Notes: generated by a model not told the origin, from the letters alone. A stretch of 64,000 nt of DNA from Sepioteuthis lessoniana (GCA_963585895.1 OY757913.1:108434144-108498143); one strand, 5' to 3'; positions 19,944 through 30,979 are shown, counted from the stretch's first letter. Translations and numbers: made by a program.

Positions 19944-20008
19944 GTGATAAGGAAAAGATAGTTTGTGTCCAAAAACGATTGTGTCACCCGCAACAAATGG
20001 CTTTACAG
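19944..20008. repeat. 60-bp block, second copy
   Basis: tgataaggaaaagatagttt, gtgtccaaaaacgattgtgt and aatggctttaca. Compare 18661-18723. Here it continues into unrelated sequence (gctcttttgatttgaaaccc), so this may be the source copy. Confidence 0.8.
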
Positions 20009-20080
20009 CTCTTTTGATTTGAAACCCACGGACAAGTACCTCGGGAGAGATTTGCCAGCGACCCAAGAGTGCACCTGTTT

Positions 20081-20166
20081 CACACACACAAACACACACA
20101 CACATACACACACATACGCACATATATATATACACACATATATACATATACACATATGTGTGTTTT
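20081..20166. repeat. (CA)n/(TA)n microsatellite
   Basis: CA units with AACA interruptions, then CACATA and TATACA steps. Confidence 0.88.
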
Positions 20167-20169
20167 TGC

Positions 20170-20390
20170 GTGCGTAGCCTAAGGATATCGCTGTAAGGAC
20201 AATAGACTCAACTAGCAGAGTCCAGATCCTGGACGAAGCTTTTTGCATTTCACTTCACGCTAATGTCCTTGGGAAAGCCATGAACCCTCCCCGTCTCCGT
20301 CCAATTTTGGTAAAATAGCAGACAGGGCTCTAGGTAGGGTAACCCATTTAGGAGAATGAAAATCTTTAAAATCAAGGAGCCTGTGGCACA
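20170..20390 (+). mobile_element. SINE family C, degraded
   Basis: Recognisable by gagtccagatcctggacgaa (B-box region), gctaatgtccttgggaaagc, aggtagggtaacccatttag and gagaatgaaaatct. Heavily mutated and 3'-truncated. Confidence 0.65.
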
Positions 20391-20577
20391 TTGGTACACC
20401 ATTTTTCTATTATAGGCTTATCCCCAAAATGTGGCAGGTTCTACACAGGTCTTTACCTCTATAAACAAAATCACCTGTTTTGGTCGTCTAACGATTCATA
20501 TCTTTAGCTGAACTTTTGACCCCTCATACGTTTTATTGGGAGGACACATTACTATTTCTTAGCTTCTTTTTATTGGA

Positions 20578-21035
20578 AGGATCATCATCATCATCATGTC
20601 GTGCCGCCAGCACGGATATCCCTGACCCTCTCTCGCCACTTCTCCCTATCATTCATCGCCTCCGGCAGGTCTTCAGGGTTACATCCTGTGTCCTCACATA
20701 GTTGCTGTATGTAAGTTCGTGCTGGTCGTCATGCTTTTGCACATCCATATGTGGGGGTCCACAGGAGTACATCGCTTATGAGCTCGTCCTTGCTTCTCCA
20801 GCAGTGTCCCACGTGTCTGGTTCGTCTAACCTGCATAGTTTTCGTGATGGGGGGCAAGTGTCCGTATAGTTGGTGTCTCGTGGGGTGTTGTCGCTAGGAC
20901 TTGTTCAATACTGCACTCAACATTGTGTAATTTCCGTCTAGTTTCCTCTCCAGCCGCTTAGTTAGCGTCCATGTAGTGCATCCATATAGTAGTATCGACA
21001 CAACCGCTGCCTGGAAGAAACTGCGTTTATTTCTT
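20578..21035 (-). pseudogene. RTE-like LINE 3' end
   Basis: C-terminal coding end of a LINE on the minus strand, finishing at (ATG)n (seen as atcatcatcatcat at 20581). The complement matches the copy at 38806: words encoding HAG/HVGHCWRSKDELISDVLLWTP, QLCEDTGC and WRERVRDIRA. 5'-truncated with frameshifts. The RT domain is not present. The RTE-like assignment rests on the short tandem-repeat 3' end and is tentative. Confidence 0.75.
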
Positions 21036-21385
21036 GTCTTCTTTTTATTGTACCTACTTATAACGTTACATTTTTAGAGGATAAAAAAGAAAATAAGTTA
21101 GAAAAATTAAAATGAAATCATTGTTTATTGATAACTCAAAAACTGATTTTTAAACGAATACTTTTTTTTATATTTCTTCGAACAATATTTATTAATTCTT
21201 AATCAGTGTAAATCAAAAACATTTTTTTTAAGTAGAAGTAAATTACTTATAGAAAAAATGAATACTTTTCATTTGGAAACGCAAAATTTTCCATCCAAAA
21301 GTAACGGCACTTTTTTATCATAAGTTTCTTTTTAATGTTACATTTTATTGGGTAAGAAAGAAAATAAATTAAACAAATATATATA
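21036..21385. other. AT-rich segment, no gene
   Basis: T- and A-rich with an internal partial repeat (ttacatttttagaggataaaaaagaaaataa at 21067 and ttacattttattgggtaagaaagaaaataaa at 21338, here described by its shared ends). It begins where the LINE relic ends. Confidence 0.45.
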
Positions 21386-21517
21386 TATGTGACTGAGAGG
21401 TCTGGAACTTAGTCTAACGTAAAGTTGGACGGATTTCGATCCCGGCTTCGGGCGTCCAGCGTGTCTAGCCACACTGAAGAGTTCTGATAGAATGAAACAG
21501 TCTGTCTGTGGATGACA

Positions 21518-21521
<4 letters not shown>
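21386..21521 (+). mobile_element. Family G element, class-II-tRNA-like part only
   Basis: gactgagaggtctggaactt-agtctaacgtaaagttggac, atttcgatcccggcttcggg, gtctagccacactgaagagt, tctgatagaatgaaacagtc. The first part resembles the A box of a leucine/serine-type tRNA (nGAGnGGTCTGA), followed by a B-box-like TTCGATCCC. Two longer copies lie at 35461 and 38421 on the other strand. Confidence 0.72.

Positions 21522-21581
<60 letters not shown>
21522..21581. repeat. (TA)n microsatellite
   Basis: About 29 TA units directly after the family G copy. The other two G copies also end at a short TA run. Confidence 0.92.
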
Positions 21582-21583
<2 letters not shown>

Positions 21584-21649
21584 TTATTGAACTATCTAGT
21601 TACTCCTCTAAATTCATATCTATCTCTCATGTTTTATCTTTTGTGTCTG

Positions 21650-21784
21650 TCAAACAATTTATCTCTTTGTCTATCTGTCTGTCTATCTATCTATGTATCT
21701 TGTTTTATCTATCCATCTTCTCTCTCTATCTTTCTATCTCTATCTATCGACCTATTTGGTTTCCTCTCTCTCTCTCTCTCGATC

Positions 21785-21815
<31 letters not shown>

Positions 21816-21879
21816 CTCTATACATTTACCCCTCTCAATTCAAATCTACATATCAATCAAATTATTTTATCTTTCTTTC

Positions 21880-21946
<67 letters not shown>

Positions 21947-21955
21947 TTTTTTTTT
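21650..21955. repeat. Polypyrimidine tract (TCTA)n/(TC)n/(TTTC)n
   Basis: About 300 bp, mostly pyrimidine, of TCTA, CTGT, TC and TTTC units, including (TC)n around 21764-21785 and 21885-21915. The three overlapping plus-strand frames of 90-153 codons are artefacts of the repeat. Confidence 0.92.
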
Positions 21956-22201
21956 CATGATTTAATAGGCTAACGAATTCTTTTTTAATCTTGAAAAATA
22001 CTTTTCGATTTACAATAAAAATCTATTTCAACATATATTTTATATATCTAAATTCGCTCAACATCATAGAAATAAATACTTAGCTGTACGATATATTAAT
22101 ATTTATGTAAGATAAATAAATAAAACTTTAAATATTGACGAAAAATATCAATACATCGTTATTAACTCTTTCGCTATCAACTCAAACACTTGTCGAACAA
22201 A

Positions 22202-22780
22202 TTGCCCAGTCAGCTGGGGCTGTAGAATATACTGACTGTACCTCTGCAGAGGGGTAAGACCCCCCCCCAACGAGTGTCCTAGATATGACACTAAACAATC
22301 TGATGGTGAGGTTCCAGCAGTGCTGGAGCTTTGGGGAATGCGGAGTACTCCTTCATTGCCATTGCTCCCAGGTCCACTCTGGCCCGGAGTGGTAGCACCT
22401 GATAGGGCCCTATCTATGGGTTAAATAGAACTAACAGCTTACTTATGCTAAACTGAATTGTTTGATTAAACTAAATAGCTTAGAATAGAAATGTTTTTGA
22501 CCATTAAACCGTACTTACATTTAAACTGCATGCTTATGCTAAACTGAATTATTTGAAATAGAACTGTTTTTCGACATTAAAATTGTATTTACACTTGACT
22601 GAATTGTTACATATAACTTCTTGAATAGTTTGAAATAAATGTTTTTGACAATTAAACTGTGTACTTATGCTAAACTGAATTGTTTTAAATAGAACAGATT
22701 ATTTACATAAAAATGGATTTAGCGTTAAATAACCTACAAAGGTTGATATGCCATAAAACCCAACAAACCAAACCAAACCT
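22202..22780 (+). mobile_element. Family D element, complete
   Basis: Head (cccagtcagctggggctgta, cctctgcagaggggtaagac, ggtccactctggcccggagt), body subrepeats (ttaaaccgtacttacattta, gaattgttacatataac) and tail (aaaaatggatttagcgttaa, acctacaaaggttgatatgc, aaacccaacaaaccaaacc). Short TSD cgaacaaa at 22194-22201 and 22784-22791. Confidence 0.9.
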
Positions 22781-23250
22781 TGGCGAACAAAATAAATTGG
22801 AAATAGCTGTGAAATTCACAATCATCATATATCTTCGTGTTAACTGGCGCATATTCTTACTGTCTTATGACCCCACTGCTATTTCTCTGCTATTAATGTA
22901 CTTTTGTCTGCTTGTAAAATCTCAGCATCTTTCTGTTTCCTCTTGTGAAGATAACCACATGTTAGAAGACACAACTTTGGCGCTTGTCCGGTTCCATCAT
23001 ATCCATCGCCAGGAACGAGACAATGCACGAAGCGCTTGAAATTAAAAGTCTACCCGACGGTGATGGCGATGGCCACGACGACCATGATGGCAGTGATTGC
23101 AGTTTGATAAACTTTCATAAATATAGTTAATAGCACACTTTACTCAAGTTGAAAGTAGACTTCGACGAATATAGTTGATTAGTCTGTCACTCAGATTTCC
23201 TCTCTTCATTTTGCTTTCTTATGGTCTTTTATCTGTTGGCTTGTCTTTCT
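22781..23250. other. No gene recognised
   Basis: Balanced composition with a purine-rich gatggcgatggcc segment near 23060. The plus frame starting in the D tail (22713-23039) runs on as ordinary-looking residues after codon 28 but shows no known motif; I do not call it a gene. Confidence 0.35.
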
Positions 23251-23253
23251 CAC

Positions 23254-23289
23254 TAGATAGATAGATAGATAGATAGATTATTGAAGCTG

Positions 23290-23327
<38 letters not shown>

Positions 23328-23330
23328 GAA
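23254..23330. repeat. (GATA)n array with an interrupting unit
   Basis: Two GATA runs separated by ttattgaagctga. The same interruption (ttatagaagctaactga) splits the GATA array at 46669-46790. Confidence 0.9.
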
Positions 23331-23392
23331 GCGATTGTAATGTATAGATTCCTGTTCAATTTAGCATTTCTTCATTTACGCACACATGCACG

Positions 23393-23411
23393 TACACACA
23401 CACACACACAC

Positions 23412-23469
<58 letters not shown>

Positions 23470-23470
23470 C
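23393..23470. repeat. (CA)n(TA)n microsatellite
   Basis: Compound tract following gcacgtacacaca. Confidence 0.9.
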
Positions 23471-23578
23471 AGAGAGAAAGAACATAAAGTGCAAGTCTGT
23501 GTGTGCGTATGTTTTTGTTTTTTAGTGGAGTTTTTTTTTTTTTGTCAGTTGTGACCACGTTCTCTCCGTCTTTGTTCA

Positions 23579-23697
<119 letters not shown>

Positions 23698-24142
23698 GTT
23701 CAAAATCTTACTTACTCAACAAAGAGAAAGCGGTATAACGTAATATGAAGTCCCCTTGTTGGCTACTGTTCAACTCTTGCGATTCTCTCATCCGGCCAAC
23801 CAACAGATTCAAGTCTCAATCAAGAAGGAAATAGTTCTGGCAGGAGCACAAACGCTACAGACTTCCCGATGAGAACGACTTGCCTCGACATAAAGTTTAT
23901 GACAAGATTGTTATCTGAATATATGACCATCTTCGTTCTGAGCCGCTTCCAGTGACACTTCTACCTGAAGTAGTCCTCTACGCCAAGTATGAGATCAACA
24001 CTTGAATCTTTTGATAAGTAAAGCAATTCCTTCGTTGTGAACAATTATAAAGATTAATTCTTGCTATAAAAGATTATTCTACATACATGCTACACCTGAT
24101 AAAACTTATGAAATTAGGAGACTGAGAGGATGTTCACCTTAG
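23698..24142. other. No gene recognised
   Basis: Mixed sequence without an open frame of note or a repeat match in this window. Confidence 0.35.
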
Positions 24143-24372
24143 GTTAACCCAGTCTGCTGGTACTATAGAATACGCTCACTGTACCTCTGCAGAGGAATAA
24201 AACCCCTCTCTCACAACGAGTATTCTGGGTATGATACTAATCTGTATCTGATAGTGAGGCTCCAGTCCTAGAACTTTGGGAAATATGGAGTACCTCTTCA
24301 TTGCTATTACTCCTAGGTCCATCCTAACCTAGAGTGATGGTCAAATAGAACTGTTCAATCATTTACTAGGAT
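24143..24372 (+). mobile_element. Family D element head, old copy
   Basis: cccagtctgctggtactata-gaatacgctcactg, cctctgcagaggaataaaac, gatagtgaggctccagtcct, aggtccatcctaacctagag. Head only, diverged, then lost after gtcaaatagaactgttcaat. Confidence 0.8.
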
Positions 24373-24403
24373 TATTATTATTACTATTTTTATACTCATA
24401 TAC

Positions 24404-24663
24404 TGGGCCATTGGTCTAATGAGTAGAATGTTCGCTACTGGTCCGGGGGACCGGGGTTCAATCCCAGGACGAGTCATAACAAAAACTCAAAAAATGGTAC
24501 TTGATGCTGCCTTGCTTAACACTCAGCATTATAAGGTAAAAATCAAGGGTAAAGTGGTGCAATCCTGGGAATGGGATTGCACCCTTTCCTACACCTCAGT
24601 GTAGTAGCTATTGGAAAGGGAGCCTTCGGGTCACCCTTGACTAAGGTTGCCAACATTACTTAC
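24404..24663 (+). mobile_element. SINE family B, full length
   Basis: tRNA-like head (ggccattggtctaatgagta A-box region; ggggttcaatcccagga B-box region), then gactcaaaa-aatggtacttgatg, cttaacactcagcattataa, cagtgtagtagctattgga-aag, gagccttcgggtcacccttg and tail aaggttgccaacattactta. The plus frame 24419-24604 lies inside the SINE and is not a gene. Confidence 0.9.
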
Positions 24664-24689
24664 TTAATATATTCATTTGAGAGTTTTTC

Positions 24690-26750
24690 ACAACAGCGTT
24701 AGATGATGGTTTTCCAAATGAATCTGAATGACAGCAAGTCTCCTCAAGTCTCCATGACTACTTTTTAGTATCCTGGCCAATATCAATAATGCTGTAGTTT
24801 GTATGATCTTCACTTGTCCTCTTATTTCCAAGTCCTCTACTCCCTTTACCAATTCTTTGGTGACTGTACCAATTACAATTGGTATCATCTCACTTTCATG
24901 TTCCATAGTGTTTTCAGTTCTCTAGCAAGGTCTACGTACTTATCTCACGTTTCGCTTTCTTTTAATTTTAATCTGTGGTCAGCCAAAATGTCAAAGTCCA
25001 CTATTCGGCAGGTTCTCTCATTTTGTTTTTATTTTTCTCCTTTGAGAGTTTTTCACACCAGCGTTAGCCGATGGTTTTTCACTGGAGTTTTGGTGACTGC
25101 AAGTCTCCTCAAGTCTCCAGGACCATTTTTTAGTATCCTATCGGATCTTAATAATGATGTAGTTTGGATGGTATCCACTCGTCCTCTTATTTTCAAGTCC
25201 TCCAGTCCTTTCACCAATCCTTTGATGACTGTACCGAGAGCACCAATTGCAACTGGTATAATCGTCACTTTCATGTTACACAATTTTTTCAATTCTCTAG
25301 CAAGATCCACGTACTTATCCTTCTTTTCGTTTTCTTTCAATTTTACTCAGTGCTCAGCCGAGACAGCAATGTCTTCAATTCGGCAAGTTCTTTTTATCTT
25401 TTTGTTGATTATAATAAGGCTTGGTCGTCTGGCCGAGATTCAGTGATCCGTTTGTATCTTAAAATCACAGAGGGGTTTGTGCGTTTCATTCTTCAAGACA
25501 GATGCTGGGTTGGGCATATACCATTCGTTCGTATAGTCAAATTTCAATTTCTTGCACAATTCCCAGTGGATTACCTTGCCCACCCAGTCGTGTCTAGTCT
25601 TATACTCTTTCAGTTATTTTCTTAAGGTTTCTCTTTCTTAGCCACGTCCACATTTTCTCGTGAGAGATTCGCTTAGTCGCTTAAAACGTCCATAGAGTTA
25701 TTTTTCTTCTTATTTTTGTTTTGTACTTATTTCCGATCTGCTGCCTCTCGTGTCATTATTATTGCTTCTGGTGGCTGCACTTTTCGATGTAGTCTTTCAG
25801 TCGTTGTATCGATGCGTCAATACTGGTAAGTCCTTTTCCTCCTTTTCTTGACGCATGTAGTCTGTCAACGTCATCTCTGGGATGTAGTGCCTTATGATTA
25901 GTTATTAGTTTGTTTTTGGTTTTTTTTTTTTGTTCTTTGGTCCATTTGCTTAGGTTCTTCTCTGGTCCACTTCAAGAATGGCCCCGAATATCTTTCGAAT
26001 AGGACTTCCCAGGGATTTATCCCTTTGATAAGGTTTCTGCCACTTAGTTTTGTCTCGAGTAGCTTTCTGGTTCTCCTGAGATACTCCTTCATAATTTTTC
26101 TTTCCTCTCCATTTGTTTGATGGTGTCAGCTTCCAAGATGTACAAGTATTTGTATAATTCTTTTCCTGTGAACATTCTAACCTTTTCTTGATTTGGTAGT
26201 TTCATTCAGCCCTTCAGATGTCGTTTTCTGCTTTTCATTATTAGCATGGTGCATTTTTCTATGCCAAATTCCATCCCAATGTCCTGACGGTATATTCTCA
26301 CTGCGTGTATTAGAGTTTACACCTCTTTTTCATTTTTGGCAGACAGTTTGATGTCGTCCATCTACATTAGGTGATTGATCTTTTCTGCGATTTACTAAGT
26401 TTCTATCCGGCTCTGCATTTTCTGAGTGTGTGATTGAGCGGCATCATCACAATTACATATAGTATCGGTGATAGTGCATCTCCTTGGAATATACGTGTTT
26501 GAATCTTCGCTTCTGCTAAGCTTTTCCTTCCTGCTGTCAATCCTACTCTCGATAAAGTTTATAACTTCATCTGATGTTTGGTAAATTTTTTGGCAGTTTA
26601 TTATTCAGTTTTCCGCAATCACATCATATGCCTTTTTGTCGTCAATCCAGGCAATAACTTGATTTTTCCGTCTCGTCTTAGCTAGTTTTCGCACCAGCAT
26701 TACCTGATTTCCTTTCACTAAAGTGTGAGTGACAGCAAGTCCCTTCAAGT
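24690..26750 (-). pseudogene. LINE relic with RT and RLE-like C-terminus
   Basis: Minus-strand non-LTR retrotransposon. From high to low coordinates the complement reads INHLM.MDDIKLSAKNEKEV (YxDD palm, ~26370), EKCTMLIMKSRKRHLKG, LRRTRKLLETKLSGRNLIKG, RYSGPFLKWTREE (~25950), WVGKVIHWELCKKLKFDYTN, then ISARRPSLIIINKK and CRIEDIAVSAEH (~25390), a PD-(D/E)xK-like restriction-endonuclease region, then KYVDLARELKKLCNMKVTII and the end at ~25050. A second, diverged copy of the last ~110 codons follows at 24690-25045. Stops and frameshifts throughout. Confidence 0.85.
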
Positions 26751-27052
26751 CTCCAGGATTCTTCTCAGTATTCTAATTATTATTATCGTTATTATTATTA
26801 TTATTATTATTATTCTAAACCGTACAGCTATGAGCAAATGATATATATTGCATAAGTATACCTTATAAATCAAATTATTAGTGCTAGATAGCAATACTAG
26901 AAACCCTCTAACTAAGTGCAAACAAATAATTGATATAGAATACAATTTTTTGAGTTATATTGGAATAATTGAAAGCATTTAACTGTGTGCAAACAAATAA
27001 GCTCTCACAAGTCATTAAAAATAAAGTTACTTACAAACTAATTATTGACAAA

Positions 27053-27115
<63 letters not shown>

Positions 27116-27211
27116 AGGATTTAGCATTAAATAAACCACCGACCAATAAATCACTTTGAGTCTTTTATTTAGTTGTAAATAAACTAATGACTGATAAAAA
27201 ACAAAACAAAA
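26751..27211 (+). repeat. Family D-type body and tail remnant with (TA)n
   Basis: Body monomers (gaaaccctctaactaagtgc-aaac, attgaaagcatttaactgtg), then (TA)n at 27057-27112 and aggatttagcattaaataaa (tail word). It starts after a (TTA)n run at 26770-26815. Confidence 0.55.
27057..27112. repeat. (TA)n microsatellite
   Basis: About 28 TA units inside D-type DNA. Confidence 0.9.
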
Positions 27212-28085
27212 TACGAGGTGCATACAATAAGTTTCCAGACTTTTTTCGTATGGGCACTTTTATTGAGAGTACACACATGAAACTCTAGTCCGCTTCGAAG
27301 TAATCTCCTCCGACTGCAATGCACTTGTTGTAGCGTTCCAATAACTTCTGGAAGGCCTCATGGAAGTCGTCTTGTGTGAGCGTGTCACAGCCTCTTTTAT
27401 CTCCTCAAATGTCTCATAACGACAGCCTCTGAGCTTAGGGAATAACCAAAAGTCACAGGAAGCAAGGTCTCGACTATAGGGAGGCTGAGGAAATGTCTTG
27501 ATACTCATCTTGGTCAAATAGTCTGTGACAAGGATGGAGTTGTGGACTGGTGTATTGTCCTGCTGGAAATGCTGCTGACCCGATTTGAAGAGTGCTGGCC
27601 TCTTGCGACGGAATCTCTTCCTGAACTCCCTTAAAACCTCAACATAGTAACCCTAACCCTAACCCTTTGGCCAATCAACTCTGGTGTATTGACTTCCTTA
27701 CTCCTCCCACACCTCTCAGCATCCCTCACAGACTGCCTGCCGTCCTTGAATCTCTTATGCCTCTCAAAAACTGATGCTCGATTCATGCAAGAATCTCCAA
27801 AAGCAGTCTGAAGCATTCCATACGTTTCTGTGGCCTTTTTTCCGAGTCTACACTCAGAATTTTATTGCATATCGTTCTTCTAAAGTGTCAGATTGCATTT
27901 TTGAAATTCACCAGCCGTGACAATCAGGCTTTAGTAGCGTGTATTCCAATTGCTACTGTAGGTGTTCCTTTGAACCTGTCATCTCATAAGATGTATAGCA
28001 ATAAGATACTGAATTTTCAAGAGTCTACGACAATTTTAAATGCCCATACGAAAAAAGTCTGGAAACTTATCGTATGCTCCCCGTA
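27212..28085 (-). pseudogene. Mariner transposon copy 2, internally deleted
   Basis: Best-preserved ends: terminal inverted repeats of ~45 bp (left tacgaggtgcatacaataag-tttccagacttttttcgtatg; right its near-perfect complement ending gctccccgta), flanked by TA. On the minus strand: KCNLTL.KNDMQ/EKRPQKRMEC-type start, ASVFERHKRFKDGRQSVRDA, PELIGQ, then (GGGTTA)3 (27648-27665 on this strand), then the FRKRFRRKRPALFKS-like segment, a QDNTPVHNSIL stretch, MTKMSIKTFPQPPYSRDLAS, CDFWLFPKLRGCRYETFEEI. The middle third with the first catalytic Asp is absent. Confidence 0.93.
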
Positions 28086-28339
28086 TTTTTAGTGCATCTT
28101 GTCACAGAAGAGAGATTTAAGCTTTTCTTTAGCAAATTGATTATACGTCCAGTGAACATTCCGGATTTAAATGCAATTGAAATTTTATAATGGAATCTTT
28201 TGGCTGCATGGAAAGTTTATATCCCATCAAAGATGATTTACTACCATTCGGGAATACTGGAGCTATTTTGATAAAGAATATTGCTTAAAATTAAAGAAAT
28301 CCATGCCTAAAAGTATTTAGGCTGTAATAAAAGCAAGGT

Positions 28340-28402
28340 GGGGTATGGCTTTTACGGCATATCAACCCTTGTAGGCTATTTAGTTCCACATACTGTCTTT
28401 GC
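28340..28402 (-). repeat. Family D-type tail fragment
   Basis: gtatggcttttacggcatat-caacccttgtaggctattta, a lone copy of the shared tail. Confidence 0.65.
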
Positions 28403-28420
28403 ATATATATATGTATATAT

Positions 28421-28668
28421 AAGTAAGTTGGCGACCGTAGTCGAGGGCGACCAGAAGGCTCCTTTTCAATAACTACTACACCATGGTGTAGGTGGGGCGC
28501 TAGTCCTTTCCCTGGATTGCTCCACTTTACTCTCAATATGTACCTTATATTGCTGAGTGTTAAGCAAGGAGGTATCAATGACCATTTTTAAAGTCTTTGG
28601 TATGACACGATTTGGGATTGAACCCAGGTCTCCCAGACCACTGGCGAACACTCTACCCACTAAACCAG
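28421..28668 (-). mobile_element. SINE family B, full length
   Basis: Minus-strand copy from tail (aagtaagttggcgaccgtag-tcgagggcgacc) through aactactacaccatggtgta and tgctgagtgttaagcaagga to the tRNA-like head (gggattgaacccaggtctcc, gaacactctacccactaaac). It is fused at 28669 to a SINE C tail in the opposite orientation. Confidence 0.88.
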
Positions 28669-28728
28669 TTAAACTCTGCTTAAAGATTTACTTTGTGTCA
28701 CATCCTGCCCATGCGGAGGGGTTGGTAA

Positions 28729-28732
<4 letters not shown>
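28669..28732 (+). mobile_element. SINE family C 3' tail fragment
   Basis: ttaaactctgcttaaagatt-tactttgtgtcacatcctgc, gaggggttggtaaata. Only the last ~64 bp of family C. It runs directly into the CA/TA/TG hairpin. Confidence 0.82.
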
Positions 28733-28812
<80 letters not shown>

Positions 28813-28836
28813 ATGTGCATATATATATATATATCT
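28733..28836. repeat. Self-complementary (CA)n(TA)n(TG)n(TA)n tract
   Basis: CA, then TA, then TG units in mirror-complementary order, so one strand can fold into a long hairpin. A second TA run follows at 28818-28834. Frames across it are artefacts. Confidence 0.92.
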
Positions 28837-28869
28837 GTGTAGGGTGGGGATTTGAAAACGAATAGTTTG

Positions 28870-29013
28870 TCGGTAACATTACTTTTTTACACCCAGTTAA
28901 ATGTCTAATACAAATAGTTCTATTTGCTCACAGTTAAACGGTTTCAAGTATTGCTTTTTAACATTAGTAATTCTATTCATTAAGTATTTCTATCTAATTT
29001 AATACTAGTCATT
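28870..29013 (-). mobile_element. Family D element body, left part
   Basis: tgtctaatacaaatagttct, cacagttaaacggtttcaag: D body in minus orientation, interrupted by SINE A at 29014. Confidence 0.7.
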
Positions 29014-29252
29014 GGGGGATCCTCGTGGTGTAATGGTTAAAGCAATGGGCTTGTGGAATCGTAGTAAGCGTGTTCGTACTCCAGTCGCTATTAGGTTCCC
29101 TTTCGGGCAAATAACCTTGGGAAAGGTATGAACCCCCTTATCCTCCCAGCTATGCGTTAAATAGTACCACTACTGATCTTCTAATAGAATGGCTTTTACA
29201 TTAAATAACCTAAAAGAGGTTGATATGCCATTAAACAAAGAAACCACTCTAA
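29014..29252 (+). mobile_element. SINE family A, full length, nested in D
   Basis: Plus-strand copy: head (ggatcctcgtggtgtaatgg, gtgttcgtactccagtcgc), central block (ccttgggaaaggtatgaacc, agctatgcgttaaatagtac) and tail (attaaataacctaaaagagg-ttgatatgcc). 10-bp TSD (actagtcatt) at 29004-29013 and 29253-29262, which is D body sequence. Confidence 0.92.
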
Positions 29253-29668
29253 ACTAGTCATTTGTTTTTGCGCAGTTAAATCCTTTCAAGTATTGCTAGT
29301 TAACTCAAATAATTCTATTCAACATTAGTCGTCCTTTTTTACTCAGTTAAATTGTTTCATGTATTGCAATGTAAAAATAACAAAAATTAAACATCAATCA
29401 TTTGTTTGCACACAGTTAAATGATTTCAAGTATAGAAAATTATTGAATGTTTCTGTTTGATCCATTGACGAGACTCTAACAGGTACTACCACTCCGAATC
29501 ACAGAACACTTGGGAATAATGGCAATGAATGGGTGGTCCCCAACTCCAGGACTGGAGCCTCACTATCAAATGCAGTTTGGTGTCATTTCCAGGACACTCA
29601 TTTGTGAGATATTATCCCTCTGTGAAGATGCAGTCGGTGTATTCTACAACCCCAGGGGACTAGGCTTG
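29253..29668 (-). mobile_element. Family D element body and head, right part
   Basis: Body resumes (acagttaaatgatttcaagt) and reaches the head on the minus strand (ggtactaccactccgaatca, ggtgtcatttccaggacact, gtattctacaaccccagggg). Same element as 28870-29013. Confidence 0.82.
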
Positions 29669-29819
29669 AAGGGGTAAATAAATACTTTTGTTTGTTTTGT
29701 TTTGTTTTGTTTTTTTATTAATTTAATTCTTAAATGAATCCTAATTCTTTAAAACTTTTCATCCATTGTTTAGTCTATTATCGTACAAATCTTTAACATA
29801 ATAAAATAATCATAGAAAC
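29669..29819. other. T-rich spacer, no gene
   Basis: (GTTTT)n run at about 29690-29715, then AT-rich sequence leading into the LINE relic. Confidence 0.5.
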
Positions 29820-30979
29820 GGAATTTGCCAATAAAAAATGTGCTGATAATGAAAAGTGGGAAAAGAGAAACAACAAAAGGAATACAACTGTCAAATCAAG
29901 AAAGCATTAAAACTCTTGGAGAGAAAGAAAAATTACTAATAGTTTGGAATATTGGAAGCGGACACTATAAAAGAAAGATTAAAAAGAAAAAAAATACGAA
30001 AACAGTACATCAGAAGAACAAAAAAACTGCTCAAAACCAAGATTTGTATCAGAAACCTCATTAAAAGAATATACGTCCGGGCGGTTTTTCTAATAAAATA
30101 CTCATGACCATTCTTAAAATGGAATAGGGAAGAACATAAATGACGAAATTAAAGGACAAGGAAATTAGTGACTATGCTCAAGACCTTACAATCGGGAGAT
30201 TATATATATCAAGAAAAGAAGGAGGAAGAGGATTCGCCAGCATTGAAGATAGCGTCGAGGCATCAATAAAAAGACTCGAAGACTACATAAAAATTAAGGA
30301 CAGTGTAAATGAATCATTACAATGTCACAATGAGTACATTAAAGAGAGAACAAAAGCCTGATTGAAGCAGCCAGTAATTATAATGTCAATATAAAAATAA
30401 ACCGAAAAACAACAACAAGAAAAAAAGAACCGGGGGAACAACTGTATGGATATTTCAAGCGACAAACTGGCGAGATTGAACTTGGAGAAGACTTGGACAT
30501 GACTGAAAAAGGGAAACTTCAAAAGAGAAACTGGGTCTCTTTTAACAGCAACACAAAACCACGCCATAAGGACCAATAATATAGAAGCGAAAATTGATAA
30601 TACCCAAAAGAATTGCAAGTGTAGATTGATAATAAATGTATCCAGCTAACTAGCGCAACAACACGACTAGACACGACTGGGTTGGAATGGTGATCAACTG
30701 GGAAACGTGCAAGAGATTAAAATTTGACCATACTGCTAAATGGTATGTGCACAAACCAGAATCCATACTAAAGAGTGAGATGCGTAAAATTCTCTAGGAT
30801 TTTGAGATAGGGACGGATCAACTAATCCTAGCCAGAAGACAAGACTAGGTCTTGATTAACAAGGAAAGAGAATTTGGCGTTTATTGGATTTTGCCGTTAC
30901 GGCTGAACACCGAGTGAAAATAAATGAAAGCGAAAAGATTGTCAAATACTTGAGCCTAACCAGAGACGTGAAAAACCTA
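29820..30979 (+). pseudogene. LINE relic (same family as 24.7 kb), C-terminal half
   Basis: Plus-strand remains in order: VLIMKSGKRETTKGIQLSNQ, SIKTLGEKEK, a frameshifted KIRKRIRKQ-like stretch, DYAQDLTIGRLYISRKEGGR (30160-30230), FASIEDSVEASIKRLEDYIK, WT-LKKGNFKRETGSLLTAT, IEAKIDNTQKNCKCRL (start of a zinc-knuckle region), WNGDQLGNVQEIK, LLDFAVTAEHRVKINESEKI (nuclease region, ~30890) and YLSLTRDVKNL. The reading frame is broken several times. Interrupted at 30980-30994 by a D element. Confidence 0.85.

Noticed and set aside
21508..21973. Overlapping 90-153-codon frames
   Set aside because: They encode only Y-I and S-L-S-I repeats from TA, TC and TCTA microsatellites in all three phases.
24799..25625. 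215- and 153-codon plus-strand frames
   Set aside because: Shadows of the LINE coding sequence on the minus strand, which carries the recognisable RT and nuclease-region motifs.
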